Of a stretch of DNA of 64,000 nt, positions 1-13,773 are shown piece after piece (the stretch's first letter is position 1; every line of letters starts with the position of its first letter). Below the pieces are notes generated by a model. It searched no databases and had not been told where the DNA came from. It was given only the letters and a program-made list of their open reading frames with translations. Source of the DNA: Glandiceps talaboti (taxonomy: Eukaryota > Hemichordata > Enteropneusta > Spengelidae); assembly GCF_964340395.1 (NCBI RefSeq), contig NC_135571.1:15897027-15961026 (forward strand), in the 5' to 3' direction. Both the position numbers and the translations under genes were made by a program.

Positions 1-2297
1 GTATAAACCGCTTTTTAAACTTGTTTTAAAAACCGTTCGATAGAGGTCAAAAACCTGTACAATAGATTCAAAACTAGTAAAACTCTGTTAATACATGTTT
101 TAAAACTGGTCAAAACCTATTCAAACCAATTAAAATTTTGTGTAAACGACTAAAAACATGTTAAAACCAGTCAAAACTATTCAAAACGGATGAAAACGGG
201 ACAAAATCTGTCCAAAGTAGTCCAAAACTTTGGCAAACGAGTTAAAACTGGGTAAGATATGGCCACATCGGTTCAAAAAGCAGTGAAAACAATCTAAAAT
301 CTGTGAAAACGATTCAAAACCAATTGAAACCGATCGAAACATGTCTAAACTGAGTGAATACCGGTCAAAACCTATCCACACAGGAATAAAATATGTGCAA
401 ATTTGTTAAAACCGGTTAAAACCTATTAAAACCATTTTAAACCAGTCAAAACCTGTCGGAATCAGTCCAAAACATACGCAAATGAGTAAAAACTGGTACA
501 AATAACTCCAAACCGGTTTTAAACAGGTCAACACCAACCAAAAAAATGTCAAAACCTGTGCAAATATGTTAAAACCTCAAAAATCCAGTTGGAAACTGTC
601 CAAAGCGGTCAAAACCTGTCGTAACCATTCCAAACAAGTCGAAACTCGACCAGACCTGTCCATGAGGTCCACAATAGGTGCAATTTATTCAAAACCTGTC
701 CAAGCTGGTCCAAACCAGTGTAAAACCGATGCAAACGAGTTGATACCGATCAAAACCTGTCCAAACCTGTGCAAAATCTGTGGAAACCTGTCAAAACTTT
801 TCCGAACCAGTCTAAAACCTTTCCAAACGAGTTAAAACTGGTCAAAACCTGTGTATACTGTTTTAAATCTTTCAAAATCGATCAACATTCGACAAAACTT
901 TTGCAAAACATTTAAAACCTGTCCAAACAAGTCAAAACCTGTTAGAAATTATTCGAAACAGGTCGAAACCTGTCCAACCTGGTCCAAAACAGGTTCAAAG
1001 GAGTCAAAATCTATATAAAATTGTCAAAACCTGTGCACACCTGTCAAATCCTCACAGAACCAGTTCGAAATCTGTCCAAAGCGGTCCAAACCTGGCGTAA
1101 AATAGGTTTAATTGATTTAAAACCTGTCCAAACTGGTCCAAACTAGTGTGAAACATATGCAAACTGATCGGTACCTGTCCACAGCAGTTTCAAACTTGTC
1201 AAAAGCGATAGAAACTGGTTCAAACCTGTACAAAATCTGTGGAAACTTGTCATAACTTTTTCAAACCAGACCGAAACCATTAGAAGCGGTCAAAACCTGT
1301 TGCAAACGAGTCAAAACTGGTCAAAACCTGTCTATACATTTGTCAAAAATTGTGCAAAAGATTCAAAACCAGGTTTAGATAGACTTAGTCTGGTTGGGGT
1401 TTCACGTGTTTTGATTACTTCTGGACAATTTTGGACAAGTTTATAAAAGGTTTTCGACCGGTTTTGAAACTTTTGCACGGTTTTGGTCAATTTTGTTCGG
1501 TTTGAAACCAGTGTGAGCAAGTTTTACCTAGTTTTGACTATTTTGCAACATGTTTTGACAGAGTTTAAGTTAGTATAGGAACAAACTGGTCCGAAACCAG
1601 TGCAAAAACTCAAAACCGTTCAAAATCTGTGGAAACAAACTCAAAACCAGTCAAAATCAGTAAAAAACCGGTGCAAATCTATTCAAAACCAAAAACCTTA
1701 TCTCATCTGTCCATATCTGTCCACAACCATTCTAAACCTGTTATACCAATCAAAACAGATAAAAAGCGGTGATTATTGGTGCAATTTGGTCCAAACCTTT
1801 TGCAAACGATTCAAAACTGATCAAAATCTATTCAAAACAGTTGATATTCTATGCAAACGACTTAAAACAGGTTAAAACCAATCAAAACTATTCAAAACAA
1901 ATGAAAACGGGACACAACCTGTCCAAAGCAGTCCAAAACTCGGGCAAACGAGTCCACATCTGTTCCTACCAGGTCTAAAATATTTGCAATTGATTCAAAT
2001 TCTATAGAATCTGGTCAAAACCAGTCCATAATCTGTGCAAACGACAAAAAACTGATAAAAAACTCTCAAAACAATTTTTAAACAGGTCAAAACCAATGAA
2101 TACCGGGCAATCTGGTCCAAACATTGTCCAAACCGGTAAAAACCGATCGAAATTGGTCAAAACCGGTGTAAACTAGTCAAAATTTGCCAAAACATGTCCG
2201 AACTCGTTTCTAACAATTCAAAACAAACAAAACCGGTCAAAACCTGTAGACATTAGTCCAAAACCTGTTTAAACGTGTACAAAGCTGGTACAAATCA
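1..2297 (+). repeat. HOR unit 1 (2297 bp)
   Basis: Full-length unit. The inverted T-tract block is at 1372-1574. It carries the TGTGTAAAC form near 140-147 and differs from the later units at about 373, where it reads CCTATCC instead of CCTCTCC. The 9-bp and 16-bp segments that are lost in some later units are present. Confidence 0.95.
1372..1574 (-). repeat. Inverted element block inside the HOR (first of 20 copies)
   Basis: Here the plus strand carries T-tracts (GGTTTTG, AGTTTTG) instead of A-tracts, so the basic element lies in reverse orientation for about 203 bp. The left edge is an AAACC-A-GGTTT palindrome (1366-1376). The right edge is followed by the 16-bp segment that is deleted in units 10, 11, 14-17 and 19. 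The block is present in units 1-20 at a fixed position and absent from units 21-22. Confidence 0.92.
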
Positions 2298-4594
2298 GTA
2301 TAAACCGCTTTTTAAACTTGTTTTAAAAACCGTTCGATAGAGGTCAAAAACCTGTACAATAGATTCAAAACTAGTAAAACTCTGTTAATACATGTTTTAA
2401 AACTGGTCAAAACCTATTCAAACCAATTATAATTTTGTGCAAACGACTAAAAACATGTTAAAACCAGTCAAAACTATTCAAAACGGATGAAAACGGGACA
2501 AAATCTGTCCAAAGTAGTCCAAAACTTTGGCAAACGAGTTAAAACTGGGTAAGATATGGCCACATCGGTTCAAAAAGCAGTGAAAACAATCTAAAATCTG
2601 TGAAAACGATTCAAAACCAATTGAAACCGATCGAAACATGTCTAAACTGAGTGAATACCGGTCAAAACCTCTCCACACAGGAATAAAATATGTGCAAATT
2701 TGTTAAAACCGGTTAAAACCTATTAAAACCATTTTAAACCAGTCAAAACCTGTCGGAATCAGTCCAAAACATACGCAAATGAGTAAAAACTGGTACAAAT
2801 AACTCCAAACCGGTTTTAAACAGGTCAACACCAACCAAAAAAATGTCAAAACCTGTGCAAATATGTTAAAACCTCAAAAATCCAGTTGGAAACTGTCCAA
2901 AGCGGTCAAAACCTGTCGTAACCATTCCAAACAAGTCGAAACTCGACCAGACCTGTCCATGAGGTCCACAATAGGTGCAATTTATTCAAAACCTGTCCAA
3001 GCTGGTCCAAACCAGTGTAAAACCGATGCAAACGAGTTGATACCGATCAAAACCTGTCCAAACCTGTGCAAAATCTGTGGAAACCTGTCAAAACTTTTCC
3101 GAACCAGTCTAAAACCTTTCCAAACGAGTTAAAACTGGTCAAAACCTGTGTATACTGTTTTAAATCTTTCAAAATCGATCAACATTCGACAAAACTTTTG
3201 CAAAACATTTAAAACCTGTCCAAACAAGTCAAAACCTGTTAGAAATTATTCGAAACAGGTCGAAACCTGTCCAACCTGGTCCAAAACAGGTTCAAAGGAG
3301 TCAAAATCTATATAAAATTGTCAAAACCTGTGCACACCTGTCAAATCCTCACAGAACCAGTTCGAAATCTGTCCAAAGCGGTCCAAACCTGGCGTAAAAT
3401 AGGTTTAATTGATTTAAAACCTGTCCAAACTGGTCCAAACTAGTGTGAAACATATGCAAACTGATCGGTACCTGTCCACAGCAGTTTCAAACTTGTCAAA
3501 AGCGATAGAAACTGGTTCAAACCTGTACAAAATCTGTGGAAACTTGTCATAACTTTTTCAAACCAGACCGAAACCATTAGAAGCGGTCAAAACCTGTTGC
3601 AAACGAGTCAAAACTGGTCAAAACCTGTCTATACATTTGTCAAAAATTGTGCAAAAGATTCAAAACCAGGTTTAGATAGACTTAGTCTGGTTGGGGTTTC
3701 ACGTGTTTTGATTACTTCTGGACAATTTTGGACAAGTTTATAAAAGGTTTTCGACCGGTTTTGAAACTTTTGCACGGTTTTGGTCAATTTTGTTCGGTTT
3801 GAAACCAGTGTGAGCAAGTTTTACCTAGTTTTGACTATTTTGCAACATGTTTTGACAGAGTTTAAGTTAGTATAGGAACAAACTGGTCCGAAACCAGTGC
3901 AAAAACTCAAAACCGTTCAAAATCTGTGGAAACAAACTCAAAACCAGTCAAAATCAGTAAAAAACCGGTGCAAATCTATTCAAAACCAAAAACCTTATCT
4001 CATCTGTCCATATCTGTCCACAACCATTCTAAACCTGTTATACCAATCAAAACAGATAAAAAGCGGTGATTATTGGTGCAATTTGGTCCAAACCTTTTGC
4101 AAACGATTCAAAACTGATCAAAATCTATTCAAAACAGTTGATATTCTATGCAAACGACTTAAAACAGGTTAAAACCAATCAAAACTATTCAAAACAAATG
4201 AAAACGGGACACAACCTGTCCAAAGCAGTCCAAAACTCGGGCAAACGAGTCCACATCTGTTCCTACCAGGTCTAAAATATTTGCAATTGATTCAAATTCT
4301 ATAGAATCTGGTCAAAACCAGTCCATAATCTGTGCAAACGACAAAAAACTGATAAAAAACTCTCAAAACAATTTTTAAACAGGTCAAAACCAATGAATAC
4401 CGGGCAATCTGGTCCAAACATTGTCCAAACCGGTAAAAACCGATCGAAATTGGTCAAAACCGGTGTAAACTAGTCAAAATTTGCCAAAACATGTCCGAAC
4501 TCGTTTCTAACAATTCAAAACAAACAAAACCGGTCAAAACCTGTAGACATTAGTCCAAAACCTGTTTAAACGTGTACAAAGCTGGTACAAATCA
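2298..4594 (+). repeat. HOR unit 2 (2297 bp)
   Basis: Full-length unit, with the inverted block at 3669-3871. It carries the AATTATAATT / GTGCAAAC variant near 2427-2441. I saw no difference from unit 3 in the stretches compared, so the two look like a very recent duplication. Confidence 0.95.
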
Positions 4595-6891
4595 GTATAA
4601 ACCGCTTTTTAAACTTGTTTTAAAAACCGTTCGATAGAGGTCAAAAACCTGTACAATAGATTCAAAACTAGTAAAACTCTGTTAATACATGTTTTAAAAC
4701 TGGTCAAAACCTATTCAAACCAATTATAATTTTGTGCAAACGACTAAAAACATGTTAAAACCAGTCAAAACTATTCAAAACGGATGAAAACGGGACAAAA
4801 TCTGTCCAAAGTAGTCCAAAACTTTGGCAAACGAGTTAAAACTGGGTAAGATATGGCCACATCGGTTCAAAAAGCAGTGAAAACAATCTAAAATCTGTGA
4901 AAACGATTCAAAACCAATTGAAACCGATCGAAACATGTCTAAACTGAGTGAATACCGGTCAAAACCTCTCCACACAGGAATAAAATATGTGCAAATTTGT
5001 TAAAACCGGTTAAAACCTATTAAAACCATTTTAAACCAGTCAAAACCTGTCGGAATCAGTCCAAAACATACGCAAATGAGTAAAAACTGGTACAAATAAC
5101 TCCAAACCGGTTTTAAACAGGTCAACACCAACCAAAAAAATGTCAAAACCTGTGCAAATATGTTAAAACCTCAAAAATCCAGTTGGAAACTGTCCAAAGC
5201 GGTCAAAACCTGTCGTAACCATTCCAAACAAGTCGAAACTCGACCAGACCTGTCCATGAGGTCCACAATAGGTGCAATTTATTCAAAACCTGTCCAAGCT
5301 GGTCCAAACCAGTGTAAAACCGATGCAAACGAGTTGATACCGATCAAAACCTGTCCAAACCTGTGCAAAATCTGTGGAAACCTGTCAAAACTTTTCCGAA
5401 CCAGTCTAAAACCTTTCCAAACGAGTTAAAACTGGTCAAAACCTGTGTATACTGTTTTAAATCTTTCAAAATCGATCAACATTCGACAAAACTTTTGCAA
5501 AACATTTAAAACCTGTCCAAACAAGTCAAAACCTGTTAGAAATTATTCGAAACAGGTCGAAACCTGTCCAACCTGGTCCAAAACAGGTTCAAAGGAGTCA
5601 AAATCTATATAAAATTGTCAAAACCTGTGCACACCTGTCAAATCCTCACAGAACCAGTTCGAAATCTGTCCAAAGCGGTCCAAACCTGGCGTAAAATAGG
5701 TTTAATTGATTTAAAACCTGTCCAAACTGGTCCAAACTAGTGTGAAACATATGCAAACTGATCGGTACCTGTCCACAGCAGTTTCAAACTTGTCAAAAGC
5801 GATAGAAACTGGTTCAAACCTGTACAAAATCTGTGGAAACTTGTCATAACTTTTTCAAACCAGACCGAAACCATTAGAAGCGGTCAAAACCTGTTGCAAA
5901 CGAGTCAAAACTGGTCAAAACCTGTCTATACATTTGTCAAAAATTGTGCAAAAGATTCAAAACCAGGTTTAGATAGACTTAGTCTGGTTGGGGTTTCACG
6001 TGTTTTGATTACTTCTGGACAATTTTGGACAAGTTTATAAAAGGTTTTCGACCGGTTTTGAAACTTTTGCACGGTTTTGGTCAATTTTGTTCGGTTTGAA
6101 ACCAGTGTGAGCAAGTTTTACCTAGTTTTGACTATTTTGCAACATGTTTTGACAGAGTTTAAGTTAGTATAGGAACAAACTGGTCCGAAACCAGTGCAAA
6201 AACTCAAAACCGTTCAAAATCTGTGGAAACAAACTCAAAACCAGTCAAAATCAGTAAAAAACCGGTGCAAATCTATTCAAAACCAAAAACCTTATCTCAT
6301 CTGTCCATATCTGTCCACAACCATTCTAAACCTGTTATACCAATCAAAACAGATAAAAAGCGGTGATTATTGGTGCAATTTGGTCCAAACCTTTTGCAAA
6401 CGATTCAAAACTGATCAAAATCTATTCAAAACAGTTGATATTCTATGCAAACGACTTAAAACAGGTTAAAACCAATCAAAACTATTCAAAACAAATGAAA
6501 ACGGGACACAACCTGTCCAAAGCAGTCCAAAACTCGGGCAAACGAGTCCACATCTGTTCCTACCAGGTCTAAAATATTTGCAATTGATTCAAATTCTATA
6601 GAATCTGGTCAAAACCAGTCCATAATCTGTGCAAACGACAAAAAACTGATAAAAAACTCTCAAAACAATTTTTAAACAGGTCAAAACCAATGAATACCGG
6701 GCAATCTGGTCCAAACATTGTCCAAACCGGTAAAAACCGATCGAAATTGGTCAAAACCGGTGTAAACTAGTCAAAATTTGCCAAAACATGTCCGAACTCG
6801 TTTCTAACAATTCAAAACAAACAAAACCGGTCAAAACCTGTAGACATTAGTCCAAAACCTGTTTAAACGTGTACAAAGCTGGTACAAATCA
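4595..6891 (+). repeat. HOR unit 3 (2297 bp)
   Basis: Full-length unit, inverted block at 5966-6168. It has the same AATTATAATT variant as unit 2. Confidence 0.95.
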
Positions 6892-9188
6892 GTATAAACC
6901 GCTTTTTAAACTTGTTTTAAAAACCGTTCGATAGAGGTCAAAAACCTGTACAATAGATTCAAAACTAGTAAAACTCTGTTAATACATGTTTTAAAACTGG
7001 TCAAAACCTATTCAAACCAATTAAAATTTTGTGTAAACGACTAAAAACATGTTAAAACCAGTCAAAACTATTCAAAACGGATGAAAACGGGACAAAATCT
7101 GTCCAAAGTAGTCCAAAACTTTGGCAAACGAGTTAAAACTGGGTAAGATATGGCCACATCGGTTCAAAAAGCAGTGAAAACAATCTAAAATCTGTGAAAA
7201 CGATTCAAAACCAATTGAAACCGATCGAAACATGTCTAAACTGAGTGAATACCGGTCAAAACCTCTCCACACAGGAATAAAATATGTGCAAATTTGTTAA
7301 AACCGGTTAAAACCTATTAAAACCATTTTAAACCAGTCAAAACCTGTCGGAATCAGTCCAAAACATACGCAAATGAGTAAAAACTGGTACAAATAACTCC
7401 AAACCGGTTTTAAACAGGTCAACACCAACCAAAAAAATGTCAAAACCTGTGCAAATATGTTAAAACCTCAAAAATCCAGTTGGAAACTGTCCAAAGCGGT
7501 CAAAACCTGTCGTAACCATTCCAAACAAGTCGAAACTCGACCAGACCTGTCCATGAGGTCCACAATAGGTGCAATTTATTCAAAACCTGTCCAAGCTGGT
7601 CCAAACCAGTGTAAAACCGATGCAAACGAGTTGATACCGATCAAAACCTGTCCAAACCTGTGCAAAATCTGTGGAAACCTGTCAAAACTTTTCCGAACCA
7701 GTCTAAAACCTTTCCAAACGAGTTAAAACTGGTCAAAACCTGTGTATACTGTTTTAAATCTTTCAAAATCGATCAACATTCGACAAAACTTTTGCAAAAC
7801 ATTTAAAACCTGTCCAAACAAGTCAAAACCTGTTAGAAATTATTCGAAACAGGTCGAAACCTGTCCAACCTGGTCCAAAACAGGTTCAAAGGAGTCAAAA
7901 TCTATATAAAATTGTCAAAACCTGTGCACACCTGTCAAATCCTCACAGAACCAGTTCGAAATCTGTCCAAAGCGGTCCAAACCTGGCGTAAAATAGGTTT
8001 AATTGATTTAAAACCTGTCCAAACTGGTCCAAACTAGTGTGAAACATATGCAAACTGATCGGTACCTGTCCACAGCAGTTTCAAACTTGTCAAAAGCGAT
8101 AGAAACTGGTTCAAACCTGTACAAAATCTGTGGAAACTTGTCATAACTTTTTCAAACCAGACCGAAACCATTAGAAGCGGTCAAAACCTGTTGCAAACGA
8201 GTCAAAACTGGTCAAAACCTGTCTATACATTTGTCAAAAATTGTGCAAAAGATTCAAAACCAGGTTTAGATAGACTTAGTCTGGTTGGGGTTTCACGTGT
8301 TTTGATTACTTCTGGACAATTTTGGACAAGTTTATAAAAGGTTTTCGACCGGTTTTGAAACTTTTGCACGGTTTTGGTCAATTTTGTTCGGTTTGAAACC
8401 AGTGTGAGCAAGTTTTACCTAGTTTTGACTATTTTGCAACATGTTTTGACAGAGTTTAAGTTAGTATAGGAACAAACTGGTCCGAAACCAGTGCAAAAAC
8501 TCAAAACCGTTCAAAATCTGTGGAAACAAACTCAAAACCAGTCAAAATCAGTAAAAAACCGGTGCAAATCTATTCAAAACCAAAAACCTTATCTCATCTG
8601 TCCATATCTGTCCACAACCATTCTAAACCTGTTATACCAATCAAAACAGATAAAAAGCGGTGATTATTGGTGCAATTTGGTCCAAACCTTTTGCAAACGA
8701 TTCAAAACTGATCAAAATCTATTCAAAACAGTTGATATTCTATGCAAACGACTTAAAACAGGTTAAAACCAATCAAAACTATTCAAAACAAATGAAAACG
8801 GGACACAACCTGTCCAAAGCAGTCCAAAACTCGGGCAAACGAGTCCACATCTGTTCCTACCAGGTCTAAAATATTTGCAATTGATTCAAATTCTATAGAA
8901 TCTGGTCAAAACCAGTCCATAATCTGTGCAAACGACAAAAAACTGATAAAAAACTCTCAAAACAATTTTTAAACAGGTCAAAACCAATGAATACCGGGCA
9001 ATCTGGTCCAAACATTGTCCAAACCGGTAAAAACCGATCGAAATTGGTCAAAACCGGTGTAAACTAGTCAAAATTTGCCAAAACATGTCCGAACTCGTTT
9101 CTAACAATTCAAAACAAACAAAACCGGTCAAAACCTGTAGACATTAGTCCAAAACCTGTTTAAACGTGTACAAAGCTGGTACAAATCA
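6892..9188 (+). repeat. HOR unit 4 (2297 bp)
   Basis: Full-length unit, inverted block at 8263-8465. It reverts to the AATTAAAATT / GTGTAAAC variant seen in unit 1, so neighbouring units are not simply graded in similarity. Confidence 0.95.
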
Positions 9189-11485
9189 GTATAAACCGCT
9201 TTTTAAACTTGTTTTAAAAACCGTTCGATAGAGGTCAAAAACCTGTACAATAGATTCAAAACTAGTAAAACTCTGTTAATACATGTTTTAAAACTGGTCA
9301 AAACCTATTCAAACCAATTAAAATTTTGTGTAAACGACTAAAAACATGTTAAAACCAGTCAAAACTATTCAAAACGGATGAAAACGGGACAAAATCTGTC
9401 CAAAGTAGTCCAAAACTTTGGCAAACGAGTTAAAACTGGGTAAGATATGGCCACATCGGTTCAAAAAGCAGTGAAAACAATCTAAAATCTGTGAAAACGA
9501 TTCAAAACCAATTGAAACCGATCGAAACATGTCTAAACTGAGTGAATACCGGTCAAAACCTCTCCACACAGGAATAAAATATGTGCAAATTTGTTAAAAC
9601 CGGTTAAAACCTATTAAAACCATTTTAAACCAGTCAAAACCTGTCGGAATCAGTCCAAAACATACGCAAATGAGTAAAAACTGGTACAAATAACTCCAAA
9701 CAGGTTTTAAACAGGTCAACACCAACCAAAAAAATGTCAAAACCTGTGCAAATATGTTAAAACCTCAAAAATCCAGTTGGAAACTGTCCAAAGCGGTCAA
9801 AACCTGTCGTAACCATTCCAAACAAGTCGAAACTCGACCAGACCTGTCCATGAGGTCCACAATAGGTGCAATTTATTCAAAACCTGTCCAAGCTGGTCCA
9901 AACCAGTGTAAAACCGATGCAAACGAGTTGATACCGATCAAAACCTGTCCAAACCTGTGCAAAATCTGTGGAAACCTGTCAAAACTTTTCCGAACCAGTC
10001 TAAAACCTTTCCAAACGAGTTAAAACTGGTCAAAACCTGTGTATACTGTTTTAAATCTTTCAAAATCGATCAACATTCGACAAAACTTTTGCAAAACATT
10101 TAAAACCTGTCCAAACAAGTCAAAACCTGTTAGAAATTATTCGAAACAGGTCGAAACCTGTCCAACCTGGTCCAAAACAGGTTCAAAGGAGTCAAAATCT
10201 ATATAAAATTGTCAAAACCTGTGCACACCTGTCAAATCCTCACAGAACCAGTTCGAAATCTGTCCAAAGCGGTCCAAACCTGGCGTAAAATAGGTTTAAT
10301 TGATTTAAAACCTGTCCAAACTGGTCCAAACTAGTGTGAAACATATGCAAACTGATCGGTACCTGTCCACAGCAGTTTCAAACTTGTCAAAAGCGATAGA
10401 AACTGGTTCAAACCTGTACAAAATCTGTGGAAACTTGTCATAACTTTTTCAAACCAGACCGAAACCATTAGAAGTGGTCAAAACCTGTTGCAAACGAGTC
10501 AAAACTGGTCAAAACCTGTCTATACATTTGTCAAAAATTGTGCAAAAGATTCAAAACCAGGTTTAGATAGACTTAGTCTGGTTGGGGTTTCACGTGTTTT
10601 GATTACTTCTGGACAATTTTGGACAAGTTTATAAAAGGTTTTCGACCGGTTTTGAAACTTTTGCACGGTTTTGGTCAATTTTGTTCGGTTTGAAACCAGT
10701 GTGAGCAAGTTTTACCTAGTTTTGACTATTTTGCAACATGTTTTGACAGAGTTTAAGTTAGTATAGGAACAAACTGGTCCGAAACCAGTGCAAAAACTCA
10801 AAACCGTTCAAAATCTGTGGAAACAAACTCAAAACCAGTCAAAATCAGTAAAAAACCGGTGCAAACCTATTCAAAACCAAAAACCTTATCTCATCTGTCC
10901 ATATCTGTCCACAACCATTCTAAACCTGTTATACCAATCAAAACAGATAAAAAGCGGTGATTATTGGTGCAATTTGGTCCAAACCTTTTGCAAACGATTC
11001 AAAACTGATCAAAATCTATTCAAAACAGTTGATATTCTATGCAAACGACTTAAAACAGGTTAAAACCAATCAAAACTATTCAAAACAAATGAAAACGGGA
11101 CACAACCTGTCCAAAGCAGTCCAAAACTCGGGCAAACGAGTCCACATCTGTTCCTACCAGGTCTAAAATATTTGCAATTGATTCAAATTCTATAGAATCT
11201 GGTCAAAACCAGTCCATAATCTGTGCAAACGACAAAAAACTGATAAAAAACTCTCAAAACAATTTTTAAACAGGTCAAAACCAATGAATACCGGGCAATC
11301 TGGTCCAAACATTGTCCAAACCGGTAAAAACCGATCGAAATTGGTCAAAACCGGTGTAAACTAGTCAAAATTTGCCAAAACATGTCCGAACTCGTTTCTA
11401 ACAATTCAAAACAAACAAAACCGGTCAAAACCTGTAGACATTAGTCCAAAACCTGTTTAAACGTGTACAAAGCTGGTACAAATCA
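9189..11485 (+). repeat. HOR unit 5 (2297 bp), first half of a 4585-bp dimer
   Basis: Full-length unit, inverted block at 10560-10762. It has three markers shared only with unit 7 among the units checked: AAACAGG near 9698, GAAGTGG at 10471, and CAAACC (not CAAATC) near 10862 in combination with them. Together with unit 6 it forms a dimer repeated as units 7-8. Confidence 0.94.
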
Positions 11486-13773
11486 GTATAAACCGCTTTT
11501 TAAACTTGTTTTAAAAACCGTTCGATAGAGGTCAAAAACCTGTACAATAGATTCAAAACTAGTAAAACTCTGTTAATACATGTTTTAAAACTGGTCAAAA
11601 CCTATTCAAACCAATTATAATTTTGTGCAAACGACTAAAAACATGTTAAAACCAGTCAAAACTATTCAAAACGGATGAAAACGGGACAAAATCTGTCCAA
11701 AGTAGTCCAAAACTTTGGCAAACGAGTTAAAACTGGGTAAGATATGGCCACATCGGTTCAAAAAGCAGTGAAAACAATCTAAAATCTGTGAAAACGATTC
11801 AAAACCAATTGAAACCGATCGAAACATGTCTAAACTGAGTGAATACCGGTCAAAACCTCTCCACACAGGAATAAAATATGTGCAAATTTGTTAAAACCGG
11901 TTAAAACCTATTAAAACCATTTTAAACCAGTCAAAACCTGTCGGAATCAGTCCAAAACATACGCAAATGAGTAAAAACTGGTACAAATAACTCCAAACCG
12001 GTTTTAAACAGGTCAACACCAACCAAAAAAATGTCAAAACCTGTGCAAATATGTTAAAACCTCAAAAATCCAGTTGGAAACTGTCCAAAGCGGTCAAAAC
12101 CTGTCGTAACCATTCCAAACAAGTCGAAACTCGACCAGACCTGTCCACAATGGGTGCAATTTATTCAAAACCTGTCCAAGCTGGTCCAAACCAGTGTAAA
12201 ACCGATGCAAACGAGTTGATACCGATCAAAACCTGTCCAAACCTGTGCAAAATCTGTGGAAACCTGTCAAAACTTTTCCGAACCAGTCTAAAACCTTTCC
12301 AAACGAGTTAAAACTGGTCAAAACCTGTGTATACTGTTTTAAATCTTTCAAAATCGATCAACATTCGACAAAACTTTTGCAAAACATTTAAAACCTGTCC
12401 AAACAAGTCAAAACCTGTTAGAAATTATTCGAAACAGGTCGAAACCTGTCCAACCTGGTCCAAAACAGGTTCAAAGGAGTCAAAATCTATATAAAATTGT
12501 CAAAACCTGTGCACACCTGTCAAATCCTCACAGAACCAGTTCGAAATCTGTCCAAAGCGGTCCAAACCTGGCGTAAAATAGGTTTAATTGATTTAAAACC
12601 TGTCCAAACTGGTCCAAACTAGTGTGAAACATATGCAAACTGATCGGTACCTGTCCACAGCAGTTTCAAACTTGTCAAAAGCGATAGAAACTGGTTCAAA
12701 CCTGTACAAAATCTGTGGAAACTTGTCATAACTTTTTCAAACCAGACCGAAACCATTAGAAGCGGTCAAAACCTGTTGCAAACGAGTCAAAACTGGTCAA
12801 AACCTGTCTATACATTTGTCAAAAATTGTGCAAAAGATTCAAAACCAGGTTTAGATAGACTTAGTCTGGTTGGGGTTTCACGTGTTTTGATTACTTCTGG
12901 ACAATTTTGGACAAGTTTATAAAAGGTTTTCGACCGGTTTTGAAACTTTTGCACGGTTTTGGTCAATTTTGTTCGGTTTGAAACCAGTGTGAGCAAGTTT
13001 TACCTAGTTTTGACTATTTTGCAACATGTTTTGACAGAGTTTAAGTTAGTATAGGAACAAACTGGTCCGAAACCAGTGCAAAAACTCAAAACCGTTCAAA
13101 ATCTGTGGAAACAAACTCAAAACCAGTCAAAATCAGTAAAAAACCGGTGCAAATCTATTCAAAACCAAAAACCTTATCTCATCTGTCCATATCTGTCCAC
13201 AACCATTCTAAACCTGTTATACCAATCAAAACAGATAAAAAGCGGTGATTATTGGTGCAATTTGGTCCAAACCTTTTGCAAACGATTCAAAACTGATCAA
13301 AATCTATTCAAAACAGTTGATATTCTATGCAAACGACTTAAAACAGGTTAAAACCAATCAAAACTATTCAAAACAAATGAAAACGGGACACAACCTGTCC
13401 AAAGCAGTCCAAAACTCGGGCAAACGAGTCCACATCTGTTCCTACCAGGTCTAAAATATTTGCAATTGATTCAAATTCTATAGAATCTGGTCAAAACCAG
13501 TCCATAATCTGTGCAAACGACAAAAAACTGATAAAAAACTCTCAAAACAATTTTTAAACAGGTCAAAACCAATGAATACCGGGCAATCTGGTCCAAACAT
13601 TGTCCAAACCGGTAAAAACCGATCGAAATTGGTCAAAACCGGTGTAAACTAGTCAAAATTTGCCAAAACATGTCCGAACTCGTTTCTAACAATTCAAAAC
13701 AAACAAAACCGGTCAAAACCTGTAGACATTAGTCCAAAACCTGTTTAAACGTGTACAAAGCTGGTACAAATCA
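11486..13773 (+). repeat. HOR unit 6 (2288 bp, 9-bp deletion)
   Basis: Inverted block at 12848-13050. It lacks the 9 bp ATGAGGTCC near 12147, a loss between two GTCC copies, and carries the AATTATAATT variant. It pairs with unit 5 in the dimer that recurs as units 7-8. Confidence 0.94.

Noticed and set aside
566-835. 89-codon plus-strand frame conserved in most HOR units, with similar frames of 62-91 codons elsewhere in the unit
   Set aside because: Conservation is explained by homogenisation of the whole unit, since non-coding parts are equally conserved. The protein is a K/S/Q/N-rich repeat, and overlapping frames are open on both strands.
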